Below are positions 11,896 through 22,638 of a stretch of DNA of 30,927 nt, in pieces. The notes under the pieces are model-generated. The model had not been told where the DNA came from and ran no database searches. It was given only the letters and a program-made list of their open reading frames with translations. The position numbers and the translations under genes were made by a program. The DNA is from Polysphondylium violaceum (taxonomy: Eukaryota > Evosea > Eumycetozoa > Dictyosteliales > Dictyosteliaceae). The DNA lies in contig AJWJ01000269.1 in NCBI GenBank assembly GCA_000277445.1, positions 1 through 30,927 of the forward strand, given 5' to 3'. The number at the start of each line of letters is the position of its first letter. Within the stretch, counting starts at the first letter, position 1.

Positions 11896-14592
11896 TGGAT
11901 TATTATTGCTATGTACATTTATATTAATTATATTATTATTATTAATTGGGCTATCTAATTGAGTTATTTGTTGCTGAGGATCATTGTTAAAAGAATAATT
12001 ACTATTATTATTATTTGAAAAATTTATGGAATCAGTTAATTGATTAGATATTATTTCAAAACCACTATTATTATTATTATTATTTAAACTGTTACTATTA
12101 TTTTTTTCTTTTCTTTTTTGTAGGATATTTAATTTTTTCTCTCTTCTACATTTTTTTCATAAAATTTTTTTAGAGTTAGGGCCTCTTTCTTTGGTAAAAG
12201 ATTTGCAGAGATTTTATCCCAATCCATGTCAAAGGTTTTTACGCCCTGCATGAGGATTTCTTCGTCTTCTTTTGTAAATTTTTGAGTGTGGTAATAGTCT
12301 TTGATCAAGTTGTCTGCCGATGAATTGGATACTCTGTTTTTGTAGCGATGAAACACCTGATCGACAGTCTTGGATGGTAAGAAATCCACGACAATGTCTG
12401 ACCACCGATGTATGCCGTATTTCTTGATACCGAGCTCCAGCAATAGATCCTCACCTGGTGAAAACTTTAGTTGATTGCTCTTGCAGTTGGTGTAGGTGAG
12501 TTCGCAAGAGAGATAGTCTGAAAAACTCGATAGAATAATCTCCATGGTCTGCAGTGTGGGTTTGGCATCTTCTTGCACCATTTGTTTGAGATAAGGATGC
12601 AGTTTAAAGAGTTCGCAATCAAAAAACGAGGGTATGTGGGGTGCCAATGCTTTCTTTGCCGACCGAGTCAACACTTTGGACGGTGATTCAAGTTGATGAA
12701 AAATGATTCGAGACAACACTTGTTTCTCTTGGTATTTTTGGTGTTGAGTAAATAAGTCTTCCAACATAAATTTCACTCTTTCGAGCATATTATTTACAGA
12801 TTCCATCAAGGGTATGTTGGAGGTTGGTCTCACTACATTTTTATATTTTTCCATCAAAGTTTCATTGTCCATAAATACTAAATTCTTTGTATATTCATCA
12901 TTACTATCAACATATATTTCTTGTAAATTGTTGTTGTTATTAATATTGGCCTCTGTTGATTTTATCTTTCTCTTTTTATATTTTGTAGTTTTAAAATTAT
13001 CAGGATTTGATTGTACTCTAAGTAATAGATATGATTGCAAAAGTAATTGATAATGCTGTGAAATTTGTTTCTTTAGTTCAATTAAATCTTCTTGTGAAAA
13101 ATATACAATTGGTTTCATTGATTTAGTTGGTGTATCTATATTATTTATATTTGTTATTTGTAAACTTGGTGTTGTTGTTGGAGTCGACGTTGATGGTTGA
13201 CTAAATTTAACTCTTTTCTTTGATCTGTGTATGCTAAAATCATCACTACTATTGTTATTATTACTATTACTATTATTGTTATTTAATGATGATAAATTTT
13301 GATGAGTTGACTCTATATTAGAGTTTTCTATTGGTATAAATATGTTGTTGAATAAAGGTGTATTATTTAATATAGATGAATAAATATCTTGAGTATTTAC
13401 AAAGTTTAAATTACAATTTTTAAGTGTTTCTTGGAATATTGATATATCTATATCTTGAACAGGTTCTAATGGATATAAAGTTGTTTGTTCTATTTGCTGT
13501 TGTTGCTCAGATCTATTACTATAATCCACCTGCTCATTCTTATTGTTATTGTTATTATTGTTATTATTATTATTATTTTCTTGATTACTATTACTATTAA
13601 TATTATCTACAATTTGATTATTAAAATCTATATCTAAAAGTTTACAAAAATCATAATCTTTTACTTCATTTTCAATAAAATCAGAGACCAAAGCTTCCAT
13701 TTCATCTAAAAAAGTAATTATTCTCTTGTTAGTATTCACTATCTAGAGACATTATTAATAATAGTACGCTACACATACTTGAAATAGATTCAGAAACTAT
13801 GGGATCATTTTTATCACCTAAATCAAAAGTTTCTTCTTCATCCTCTTCGTCTGGAATATAATCTTCATCTTCATCGTCATCTTCATCATCTTGTATTGTA
13901 TTTGTTGTGCCTGATTGAAGAGTAGCTAAAAAGTTTTTATAGTAACTTGAATTGATATCCGTGGTGAGAGAATTGATTTCACTTTCAAATGTATTGTCTA
14001 GAGGTACCAATTGTTTTTCATCAAAATACTGATCCAATAAATCTATATCGATATTGTCTAATGGCATATGTGATCTAGTTCTCTTTGATATTCTTCCATC
14101 GTTTGTTTTGATAATTTCATCTAAATCTATCGTCGTTGTAGTTGTCGGTGTTGAAGTAGTAGTAGTAGTAGTTGTTGTTGTTGTTGTAATTGGTGTAGAT
14201 GTTAAGCTACCATTACTATTTGTACTATTATTTAAACTTGTACGTTGTGATGTTTGTTTATTTGTTGGTGAAAATGATATATGAAGAGGTGAAGTAGGCG
14301 ATGCAGAGAATCTTAATGGGCAACCAGGGGACTGAGGAAATATTGATATTGGTGTACTATTCTCAGTACATTTTGTCGGTGAATGCTCCATTGGGAACAT
14401 TTGATCATCAAACCAAATATTATTATTCAAACTAGCATGATGATGTTGTTGCTGCTGTTGTTGATGAAAATGATTATATTGATTATACAGTATTTGTTGT
14501 TGCTGATTCTCTAATATATCACCACCACCACCACCACCACCACCACCATTAGCAACACTAGTTGTTATATTATAAATATTACTCTCCATCAT
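11596..14592 (-). CDS. GON4-like SANT/Myb nuclear protein, C-terminal Myb domain out of frame
   Basis: Exon 1 (14592-13779) and exon 2 (13738-12129) give 807 residues. Exon 1 encodes Gly/Gln/Thr low complexity and an acidic DEDYIPDEEDEEE patch. Exon 2 encodes ITFLDEMEALVSDF, a helical QISQHYQLLLQSYLLL block, and two SANT-like repeats near residues 690-800 (GEDLLLELGIKKYG...W, TKEDEEILMQGVKTF...W). Downstream, 12132-11596 reads in another frame through an Asn-rich linker to IKWTREEDRTILLTI and ENRYKHLLSL. These match the C-terminal Myb domain of GON4L (LWTREADRVIL), so it belongs to this gene. The frame changes at a T6 run, 12133-12138 (A6 in sense). A one-base homopolymer error is likeliest; with one more A the sequence would read through smoothly. 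GON4L is a nuclear transcription cofactor in animals; the role here is inferred. Confidence 0.75.
11806..11892 (-). repeat. (ATT)29 microsatellite coding poly-Asn
   Basis: An uninterrupted ATT tract of about 29 units which, on the minus strand, keeps the frame of the GON4-like C-terminal segment and would encode about 29 consecutive Asn. It lies between an Asn-rich linker and the last Myb domain. Confidence 0.85.
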
Positions 14593-15501
14593 TTCTATAA
14601 TAATCTACTTGGTATTTATTGTGTTTGTGTGTATATGTCTATCCACCTCCCTATACTAATGAACTAAGAAAAGACATAAATGGTAATAAAACACAGCATA
14701 CTCCTGTGTTGGATGATAGGGATAACGCAAGTAATAGACGAAATGAAATTATCATACAGAGATAAATTTAATAAAAAAAAAAAAAAAAAAAAACAAATGA
14801 ATTCCTTTTTTGCACAATATCTGTCAAAAAATAAAGTGCGCACCTTTACCCACTACTTTTTATTTTATTTCAAAAGTAACTTTGTAGATCAACAACAATC
14901 ACTACATATGTACAAGTTACCAAATATATGTGTTGTATATTATTACTACTATTAAGAAAAAACATCACAACTCTGTTTAGAAAAGATGAATTCTTGTGAA
15001 AGACTCGAATCGACATCATGATGATGCTTTCAATCTTTTACAAATGTAATGAAAATAATATTGACATGTAGACACATTTTCATTTTACTCAACACCAACA
15101 CATTTAATTCATTGTTTGAAGAGATTGTGAATTTGTGTTACTATGATAGTTTTCGAACTATTCTTTTGTTACTATATTTATCAAATACATATCCCACTCT
15201 CTTGAAAAAGGATTGGCGCACATATGAAATATTAATAATGGGGCGCCCCGAAAATGTAAAAATCAAAGAAAGAATTTTTTTCTCTAGATTTTTTTTCACT
15301 TTCAAATCAAACTTTTCAAAAACACGACACATTTATCAAAAACAGTCAATGAAATGAAAATATCTCAATTATTTAAATATAATTGATTATATTTTCTATT
15401 CGTCAAAAAAGAATCCTGTCTTTTCTCTACGTATAAAAAGAAAGACACTTTGGTTTTTTTTTTTTATTCAAAACATCACTCAATAATTTTTTTAAACGGA
15501 A
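14593..15501. promoter_or_regulatory. Divergent intergenic region GON4-like / unknown-family gene
   Basis: About 900 nt between divergent starts. Frames at 14680-14955 and 15049-15357 lack coding character. A 20-nt A tract lies near 14772-14792. From 15245 to 15366 runs a block (GCCCCGAAAATGTAAAAAT, then TTTTTTTTCACTTT, then CAGTCA and AAAATATCT) that recurs at 17275-17378 ahead of the second gene. A TATAAAAAG-like sequence at about 15432 and a T tract at 15456-15467 lie close to the start of the downstream gene and are plausible core promoter parts. Confidence 0.45.
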
Positions 15502-16934
15502 ATGACCATCAAACAAAAAACTCGTGCTGAGCAAATGGAGGAACTTGGTAAATTCCTTGGAAAAAAGTTTACATTTGTTCGTACTCTTGGCGAGGAATTA
15601 AAAATCCAAAGAGAACTCAACAAGTTTACCTCTCAATTGGACTCTAACCAACAACAAGCTACCCTCAGTATTGCCTCCCCACCTCAACTTTTGATGACCA
15701 ATGAAGTAAAAAAAATTTATCAATCAAATAATTGGAGTGCCATCAAAAAATTACAAGATCAAGCCAACAAAGATTTGTCAGCAATGATGAGTAATATTCA
15801 AAATCATCCACTCAACTCTTGGTTTGAGGTTCAAGATGATACTGATCCGACTCAATATTATTACTATACTTTTGATAAAATAAATGGTAGCTATGCTTGG
15901 TGTTGGTGTAATGCTGTGAACCCTGCTTTTGATCCATTTAATCCAAATATTAAACTAATGGCCCCTGTGCAATACGGTGTCTATAGTACTACCACTAGCA
16001 TTGCTGGTATTCATTCCTATAACTTGGGTTTGGCTACAGTATTGCCTGAAGTTGCAGTTGCTTCTATTCTTTCTTTGTTTATCAGTAAGGCCCTTGGAAA
16101 AGGTATCAATTTTCTTGCTTCCGACCTCACAAAGATGATTAGTGATGCTGCCACAGAAGCTGGTTGCGAACTTGTATTCTCCATTGCTTCTTCAGCTCTC
16201 GGCATTGTTTGTGGTTGCGTAGTGTTTGCCATTGTATTTATTGGTATAAGTTATCTATGGAATTTCTTCAACAAACGTTTCCAAATTTATGTGTCAGTTT
16301 ATAATTGGGACCCTGTAAACGATTGGCAAATTCCAGTTCAAGCACTTTCAAATGGTGTTAATCCAGGTCAAGATTCAAACAACAACATCAATTTGCAAAT
16401 TCCAAAACAAGTTCCACAAGGCTCACATATTGGAAAATCTGTATCTCTTCCACCCGATATTGCAAGTGAATTAATGCATACCATGGAGGCTGTTGTGAAC
16501 TATGCCACCATTGCCTATGAGAACACTCATACATTTGCACAAGGCCTCAGTTTCAGTTTCAATTGTTCAATGGTCAAAAACCCCAATACTGGTTTCACCT
16601 ATGCATTCCAATGTCCTGTAAGTTTTGATTTTGATTTCTATTTAAAAAACGATTTCCTTGTTCATACATTAATGATATTAACACTTATCTTTATTTTATT
16701 ATTTTTAAAATATAGTGGGTAGCAAGTAATGCTCAATATATTGAAGGCACTGTTCAAGATCCAAACTCATTCCTCAGTAAAGCTAGAAGTCATTGGGTTG
16801 AGAAAACTGGTCCACTTACAGTAAATGTTGCAGGAATGCCAGTTAGTTGTTGGATTGATGATCTTACTGGTGGTGATGCCCAAGGTAGTGATAATTATCA
16901 AGTAGCCATTCATATTAATCCACCACAAAATTAA
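15502..16934 (+). CDS. Unrecognised protein with hydrophobic centre, tandem copy 1
   Basis: Two exons, 15502-16617 and 16716-16934, give 444 residues; the intron is phase 0 between CP and WVASNAQ. I do not recognise the family. The N-terminus is polar with no signal peptide. The block PPQLLMTNEVKKIYQSNNW near residue 55 is followed by an aromatic YYYYTF/YAWCW region. Two hydrophobic stretches follow: near residues 180-205 (LPEVAVASILSLFISKALG) and 220-255 (SIASSALGIVCGCVVFAIVF). Then comes a conserved polar motif, VSVYNWDPVNDWQI, and a beta-rich tail ending CWIDDLTGGD...VAIHINPPQN. The long Gly/Ala-rich hydrophobic centre suggests membrane association or a buried helical hairpin; this is inference. 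A close tandem paralogue follows at 18249. The C-terminal reading is supported by homology to that copy. Confidence 0.8.
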
Positions 16935-17274
16935 AAATTACAGAACAAATTTAAATTTATGCCATAATGTCTAATAAATTTTTTTGAAAAAAAATATTAA
17001 GACTTTAATTTAAATCTAATTTTTTTAAACAATAAGTTAAGCAACAGACTTTATATTCATTGAAGAGGTTAAAACTAAATGTACCCTTCACAATTTATTA
17101 AATCCCATGTGGTGAAAACTTAAACACTAATTTTAAACTCCAACACATTCATTTAATTTCTAGAGATTTATGTGATGTGGAGTGCCCATATAGTTGTTTC
17201 AAACTTTCTATTTTCCAATTTTAAGAATACATGAATGGGGTAAACTGATTTATCTTTGGACCTTTAAATTAATG

Positions 17275-17378
17275 GCCCCGAAAATATAAAATTAAAAAAG
17301 TTTTTTTTTTTCACTTTTGTTTGCCTGACAAGCAAAAACTTTTGGACTAAAAAAATCAGTCACCGAATTGGAAATATC
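17275..17378 (+). repeat. Upstream block repeated from 15245-15366
   Basis: Both blocks start GCCCCGAAAATRTAAAA, continue with a T tract and TTTTTCACTTT, then an AAACTTTT-like element and an A-run, then CAGTCA, and end GAAAATATCT or GGAAATATCT, in the same order and at similar spacing. Both are in plus orientation relative to the two paralogous genes. It looks like the duplicated 5' region of the family, here about 870 nt from the nearest start. Confidence 0.6.
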
Positions 17379-17679
17379 TTGAAAACACAAAAATTCTCTA
17401 TTTTATTCATACACCGTTTTAATAGGTAACTAAAATCCAAATATCAACTCCTGTTTATTTTTTCTTAAACAACAAATTTTTTCCAATCAAAGAAATATGA
17501 CTCATGTTTTTTTGGGGCAATTTTACAAGACACTATCAAAGAATAAACAAAATCAATCATTGATATGAATGAATAAACATTTAAACGAAGAGGGTACAAT
17601 AAATAAATAATTTGATTTATTTTAATTAATAAATTCAAATAAAAGGATTTTTTTTTCCGATAGTAATTCCCTAGTAAAA

Positions 17680-17830
17680 GAAACCAGGTGGTATGCTTAA
17701 CAAAAATAAAACTGAGATCATTGGTTTGATCTTCACCTGGATTGTCTGCATTTGAAAGTGATTGAACTTGGAGTTGCCATTGATTTGTAGTATCCCAATT
17801 TTAAACAGATACGCATATTTGGAAACGTTG
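17680..17830 (-). pseudogene. Antisense relic fragment of the unknown family
   Basis: The reverse complement from about 17829 downward starts AACGTTTCCAAAT and runs through ATTGGGA, CACTTTCAAATG and AATCCAGGT, following in order and spacing the segment of the first gene at about 16275-16420 that encodes NKRFQIYVSVYNWDPVNDWQ and onward. By eye roughly three quarters of bases agree over some 110 nt, weaker toward 17680. It has no usable frame. It is a decayed, inverted piece of a third family member. Confidence 0.7.
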
Positions 17831-18248
17831 TATATCTGTATCTTTATTTCCTCATTTATGATTATTATTATTTGATTTTTCTACAATTAGTTTTTTGAGT
17901 TAATAAAGAGAAATTTGTGCGTGTTCTCTGAAAAATTACATAAATTGTGGGAATTATAATTATGATTTTTTTCAAATCAACTTGAATGAACCTAATAACA
18001 ACTATTTACAAAGATTCAGGGTAAATATCTGTTCTTTAAAAAAAAGAGATATAAGGTAAATTTTATGAATTTTCAACTTTTAGGGTGCCCAATAATGGAT
18101 TTGATTAAAAAACATTTAAAAGAAGTCGTGTAAAGATAAATATTTAATTTTTTATTTATTTTCTTTTTTTTTTTTTTTTCTTCCAGTATATAAGGGATCA
18201 TGATTGGTCTCTTTGGTATTATTTTTTAAAATATTATCTTTTCAAAAT

Positions 18249-19633
18249 ATGATAGAAATAGAAAAATTGGGTACAAATAACCTTAGATTTAACCACCCAG
18301 ATGATCTTCATCTTGTTACTGGAAATCGTTTTGGAAAACTGAAATATATCAGACCTCTTTCTGAATGTGTTAAGGAATTCAAAGAATCAAATACTTTAAA
18401 ACTTTCTAGTAAACAGACAGCCAATTTCCAAGTATGCGCTCCACCTCAGCTCTTTGTAAATGATAGAGTGAAAAAAATTTATCAAACCAATGATTGGAAG
18501 GCTATGAAAACCCTAGAGGACCAAGCCAGTGATGACTTAGATCCAATCTTCGAGAATATGAAAAACAAAGGAGGTATCTATAGTTGGATTAAAGTTCAAA
18601 ACGAATCTGGTCAACAATATTACATGAGCTATGACACCAGAGGTAACTATGTTTGGTGTTGGACAAGTGCCAAAGCCGATTTTGATCCCTTAAACCCACA
18701 GTTTCCAACATCCGCCCCTGTCCAATTCGGTCATTATAGTAGTTCTACTGGAATATCTAGCGCTCATTCCTATAAAATTGGTTTAGCAGGACAAAATATA
18801 TCAGAGGTCGTGATCTCAAGTATTGTAGCCACATTTGTTGCTAAATCAATTCCTAAAGGTCTCAATTTTTTATCCAACAATCTAGGTAACTTGATAACTG
18901 AAGCTGCAGCAGAATTGGGTTTAGAATTTATTTTTACAATACCATCAGTTGCTATTTCTGCGGTTTGCGGTGGTCTGGTTTTTGCCCTTGTCTTTGTTGG
19001 TTTAAAAGCACTTTGGGGTGTCCTCAACAAAGAGTTCCAAATAAATGTATCGGTGTATAATTGGGACCCTGTAAACGATTGGCAAATTCAAGCTCAAGAA
19101 CTTTCAAATGGTGAAATCCCAGGTAAAGATCCAGACATCAACAATTTGAATATTCTTGCATTCACACCAGCTGGCTCCAATGTAAATCTACCTGCTGGAA
19201 TTATCACTGCTGAGGATTCTGTGAACTATGCTTTTATTGTCTATGACAACGTAAACCCCATTATGCAAGGCCTCAGTTTCGCTTTGAAAATTAACAAGAA
19301 TAACACCAGTACTGGTTTTAGTTATGCATTCCAATGTCCTGTAAGTTTGCGCTGAATCATTTCTCTAAACCCTAGTTTCTAATGTCTTTAATCTTTTCTT
19401 ACTTTTAAAATACATAGTGGGTAGCAAGTAATGCTCATTATATTGAAAATACAGCTCAAGATCCAAAGTCATTCCTCAAGATAGCTGGAAGTCATTGGGT
19501 TAGTAGTACAGCTCCATTAACTACAACTGTTGATGGTATGCCAATTAGTTGTTAAATTGATGCTCTTACTGGTGGTGATGATGATGGTAGTACTAGTTAT
19601 AAAGTAGCTATTCATATTGGTACACCAAATTAG
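18249..19633 (+). CDS. Unrecognised protein with hydrophobic centre, tandem copy 2
   Basis: Exon 1 is 18249-19340; the second exon homology begins at 19418 and can be followed to 19633. The protein parallels copy 1 nearly end to end: PPQLFVNDRVKKIYQTNDW, YVWCW, ISEVVISSIVATFVAKS, ISAVCGGLVFALVFVG, VSVYNWDPVNDWQI and GFSYAFQCP, with the intron at the identical phase-0 position before WVASNAHYIE. The N-terminal 40 residues differ. The last exon does not read as far as in copy 1, so the C-terminus looks shortened by a few tens of residues; whether the protein still works is unknown. 18249 is the first in-frame ATG; the open frame extends upstream to 18204 only without ATG. By eye about half the residues are identical to copy 1, so the duplication is not very recent. 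Confidence 0.72.
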
Positions 19634-19860
19634 TTCGTGCAAATTAAAATTTTCATTTTTTAATGAAATAAAAACAACCTCATTATAGTTTTATTCAAAG
19701 TGCTTCAGTATTTTGATAAAGGACAATGATCACATGACACCAAATGTTAATATTCGCGGCTTTTTTTTGTAAATTTTTTTTTTTTTTTTTTTTTTGTTCG
19801 ACGAAATTGTCGTTTCTTCATGTTTTTTCAATATTAAAGTTGTTATATATAGATAAAAAA

Positions 19861-20708
19861 ATGGAAGCACACAAGATATCTAATCTAGAAGGACTTCATA
19901 TTGGTATTAGTGGATTAGTAGGTATATAATATAATTATATTAAAAAAATATTTTATTAACAATATGAAATTTAGATAGGTGCTGGTAAAACAACACTTTG
20001 TACTGAATTAGGAAAAGTATTAAATTTACCAACTTATGTATGTATACCTTATCTTAGAATAAACATAATGATACTAATTGATTAATACGAAATAGTATGA
20101 ACCAGTTATTGATAATTCATATTTGTCAGATTTTTATAATGATCCAAAGAAATATAGTTTTCCACTTCAAATTTATTTATTAAATCAAAGATTCCAACAA
20201 GTAAATATCTATATAGATCTAGATTAAACACTCTATTCATATATTAATATTTGACCATTAGCAACAACAAATTATATGGCAAGGTAAAGGTGGTGTACAA
20301 GATAGAACCATTTATGAGGATTCAGTTTTTGCAAAAATGTTGATGGAGAGTGGACTATTGGATCAAAGAGACTATAATACCTATTGTAAACTATTTTCAA
20401 ATCTTAGTAATTTTATGAGAAAACCAAATATCATTGTACATCTAGACGTTGAACCAGAGGAAAGTTTAGAGAGAATCAAGGCAAGAAATAGAGAATGTGA
20501 AAAAACAATTACACTTGACTATCTTGTAAATTTACGTAAAGCATATGAAGAATATTTAGCAGACATTTCCAAAGTAATTCCAGTGATTAGAGTAAACTGG
20601 AGTCAATTCCAAGACCCAACAGATTTGGCTAAAAAGATTGCTCAAGAATATGAGAAAATGAATTTCATTCATATCATTGAATTTCAAACTCCTAAATCAA
20701 GTAAATAA
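19861..20708 (+). CDS. Deoxyribonucleoside kinase
   Basis: Four exons, 19861-19921, 19979-20037, 20096-20200 and 20262-20708, give 223 residues. The first intron splits the P-loop codon: GLHIGISGLV-GAGKTTL is the Walker A motif. YEPV follows in the substrate region. QDRTIYEDSVF carries the family's (D/E)R-S/T...D motif for catalysis and base positioning. RIKARNRECEKTITLDYL is the arginine-rich LID that holds ATP phosphates. dNKs phosphorylate deoxynucleosides in dNTP salvage; dictyostelids carry deoxyadenosine and deoxyguanosine kinases of this type, and the sequence alone does not settle substrate choice. No mitochondrial presequence is visible, so cytosolic action is inferred. It converges on glutathione reductase with 64 nt between the stops. 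Confidence 0.9.
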
Positions 20709-20772
20709 ATAATCGATATTTATGTGATGTTGTAATAATAATTAATTTTATTATTATAATAATCAATTTAAT

Positions 20773-22167
20773 TTAAACCAAAGTAACCAATTCTTCACCT
20801 GCAGTTGGATGAATGGCACATGTATTATCCAAATCTGCTTTTGTACAACCCATTTTGACGGCAACGGCAAAACCTTGAATAATTTCATCGCATCCCAAAC
20901 CAATGATATGAATACCAACAACTTTTTCTTCTTTACCAACAGTGACAAGCTTCATAACAGTCTTTGGTTTATGAGACATGACGGAATAATACATATTTAC
21001 AAATTTAGAGTTATAGCATTTAATTTGATCTTTACCATATTTGGCAATGGCCTCCTTTTCAGTGAGACCTATGGTACCAATGGGTGGATGACTAAAGATT
21101 ACAGTGGCAATGTTTTCATATTCAAATTTCAAGTGTGATTGACCATTGAATAAACGTTCAGAGAGACGACGACCTGCAGCAATGGCGACTGGAGTTAAAA
21201 GGTATTTACCAATGATATCACCAACAGCGTATACACCGGGTGCAGAGGTGTTTTGGTATTCATCTGTAACAACGTTGCCGTATTTGTCGACTTGGATGCC
21301 TGCTTTATCAAGACCAATCTTGTCAGTGTTTGGATCACGACCGATGGCCCAAATCACACATTCAACGGGTGCCAAAGTCTTGCCATCCTCTGTGGTGGCC
21401 ACAATGAGACCTTGTTCATTCTTTGCCAAAGACTTGATGACAGAGTTGGTAATGACATCGATTGATTGTGATTTCATTTCCTCCATCAAAGTCGAGGAAA
21501 GACAATCATCAAAAGTACGTAAAAAGTGATCGTGACGAATGACCATTGAAGTCTTGCTGCCCAAATTACCAAGTACACCGGCCAACTCGACGGCAATATA
21601 GCCGGCACCAATGACGAGTGTGCTGGCTGGTAATTTCTCCAACTCAAAGAAACCATCAGAAGTAATACCAAGTTCTTTGCCTGGGACATCTGGAATATTG
21701 GGACGACCACCGGTGGCAATCAAAATATGATCGGCAGAGTAATTTTCGCCATTGACTTGAATGACCTTTTCGCCAACAAATGCACCGTATCCGTGAATGG
21801 TAGTGATATGGGATCCATCAAGATTGTTTTGATAGATGCCATTCAAACGCTTGATATAGGCATCACGAGCATTCTTGATTGTGGGCCAATCAAAGGAAAG
21901 ATTATCAAATTTGAATCCATAGTTGGGGGCATCCTTCAACACCTCCATCACCGAAGCAGTGTTCCACATTACCTTTTTAGGCACACAACCCACATTGACA
22001 CATGTTCCACCCATTCTGGTGACTTCAATCAATGCAGTCTTGGCACCATGTTTGGCTGCTCTTCTTGCAGAAGCAATACCTCCACTACCACCACCCAACA
22101 CTAAATATTGGAAATGATTCTCTGGTTTTACACTAATCGTAGACATTCTATTTATTAAATTATTCAT
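20773..22167 (-). CDS. gsr: Glutathione reductase (NADPH)
   Basis: A single exon of 464 residues. FAD-binding [19 protein letters not shown] near residue 22, redox disulfide [18 protein letters not shown]-binding [23 protein letters not shown] motif [20 protein letters not shown], and the C-terminal HPTAGEE with the catalytic His-Glu pair give the full pyridine nucleotide disulfide oxidoreductase set. The end, EELVTLV, with no Cys/Sec tail, fits glutathione reductase rather than large thioredoxin reductase. It reduces GSSG with NADPH. The start at 22167 (MNNLINRM) is preferred; ATG at 22146 (MSTISVKP) is a real alternative and would suit a cytosolic form. An open frame runs further upstream to 22272 but codes only Phe/Lys-rich leader sequence, taken as 5' UTR; a 5' UTR intron ending TTTTTCAG near 22205 is possible. 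Confidence 0.93.
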   Translation of the reverse strand: MNNLINRMSTISVKPENHFQYLVLGGGSGGIASARRAAKHGAKTALIEVTRMGGTCVNVGCVPKKVMWNTASVMEVLKDAPNYGFKFDNLSFDWPTIKNARDAYIKRLNGIYQNNLDGSHITTIHGYGAFVGEKVIQVNGENYSADHILIATGGRPNIPDVPGKELGITSDGFFELEKLPASTLVIGAGYIAVELAGVLGNLGSKTSMVIRHDHFLRTFDDCLSSTLMEEMKSQSIDVITNSVIKSLAKNEQGLIVATTEDGKTLAPVECVIWAIGRDPNTDKIGLDKAGIQVDKYGNVVTDEYQNTSAPGVYAVGDIIGKYLLTPVAIAAGRRLSERLFNGQSHLKFEYENIATVIFSHPPIGTIGLTEKEAIAKYGKDQIKCYNSKFVNMYYSVMSHKPKTVMKLVTVGKEEKVVGIHIIGLGCDEIIQGFAVAVKMGCTKADLDNTCAIHPTAGEELVTLV

Positions 22168-22638
22168 CAAATCAATTTTTAATTTAGATTCTTTTTGAAT
22201 GATCCTGAAAAATAATTTTAAAAAAAATGAAAAAAAATGAAAAAAATAGAAAAAAAAAAAAAAAATAATCAAAAGTTTCTAGAATGCAATGACATAAGAA
22301 ACATTGAATGTTTATAGGTTTTCAAAATATGGGATTCATTCATCTATATATATCAACAAAAGACCTACATTGAAATGACAAAAGTTATATTCATATACAA
22401 CAAGGCTTTTTCTTGTTGCTTTGATTAATAGAGTCATGACTCTCCTTTAAATATTTTCAGGATGTGTTTTGAATCACTTTTAGTTTTCAAAAGCTTAATT
22501 TTATTCATTACCACTACTTCCTCATCATGTTTACTTTTCAAAGATTTCTTTTAATTTCATTGAAAAATAAATAAAAAAAATAATAAAAATCGTGTCTTTT
22601 TTAAAAGAATAAAAACACTCATACACACACGTATATAA
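22168..22638. promoter_or_regulatory. Divergent promoter region gsr / FNIP gene
   Basis: About 470 nt between divergent starts. It contains A/T homopolymer tracts at 22217-22265 next to gsr, a string of short T-rich motifs, and CACTCATACACACACG at about 22616-22631 immediately before the FNIP start. No gene or RNA is seen. Confidence 0.45.

Larger units (their letters stand above)
16935..18248. other. Region between the tandem unknown-family genes
   Basis: About 1.3 kb with no intact gene. It contains a copied upstream block (17275-17378), an antisense relic of the same gene family (17680-17830), and a T tract at about 18163-18180 ahead of the second copy. A short ATG frame at 18200 closes at once. 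The remainder is AT-rich with no recognisable coding or RNA gene. Confidence 0.6.

Noticed and set aside
14680-15357. Two plus-strand frames of about 90-100 codons
   Set aside because: Phe/Lys/Tyr-rich translation of AT-rich DNA, no motif, no splice logic; the second overlaps the duplicated upstream block.
22168-22272. Hydrophobic N-terminal extension of glutathione reductase
   Set aside because: Phe/Lys repeats from A/T homopolymers and no ATG where a leader would need one; taken as 5' UTR.
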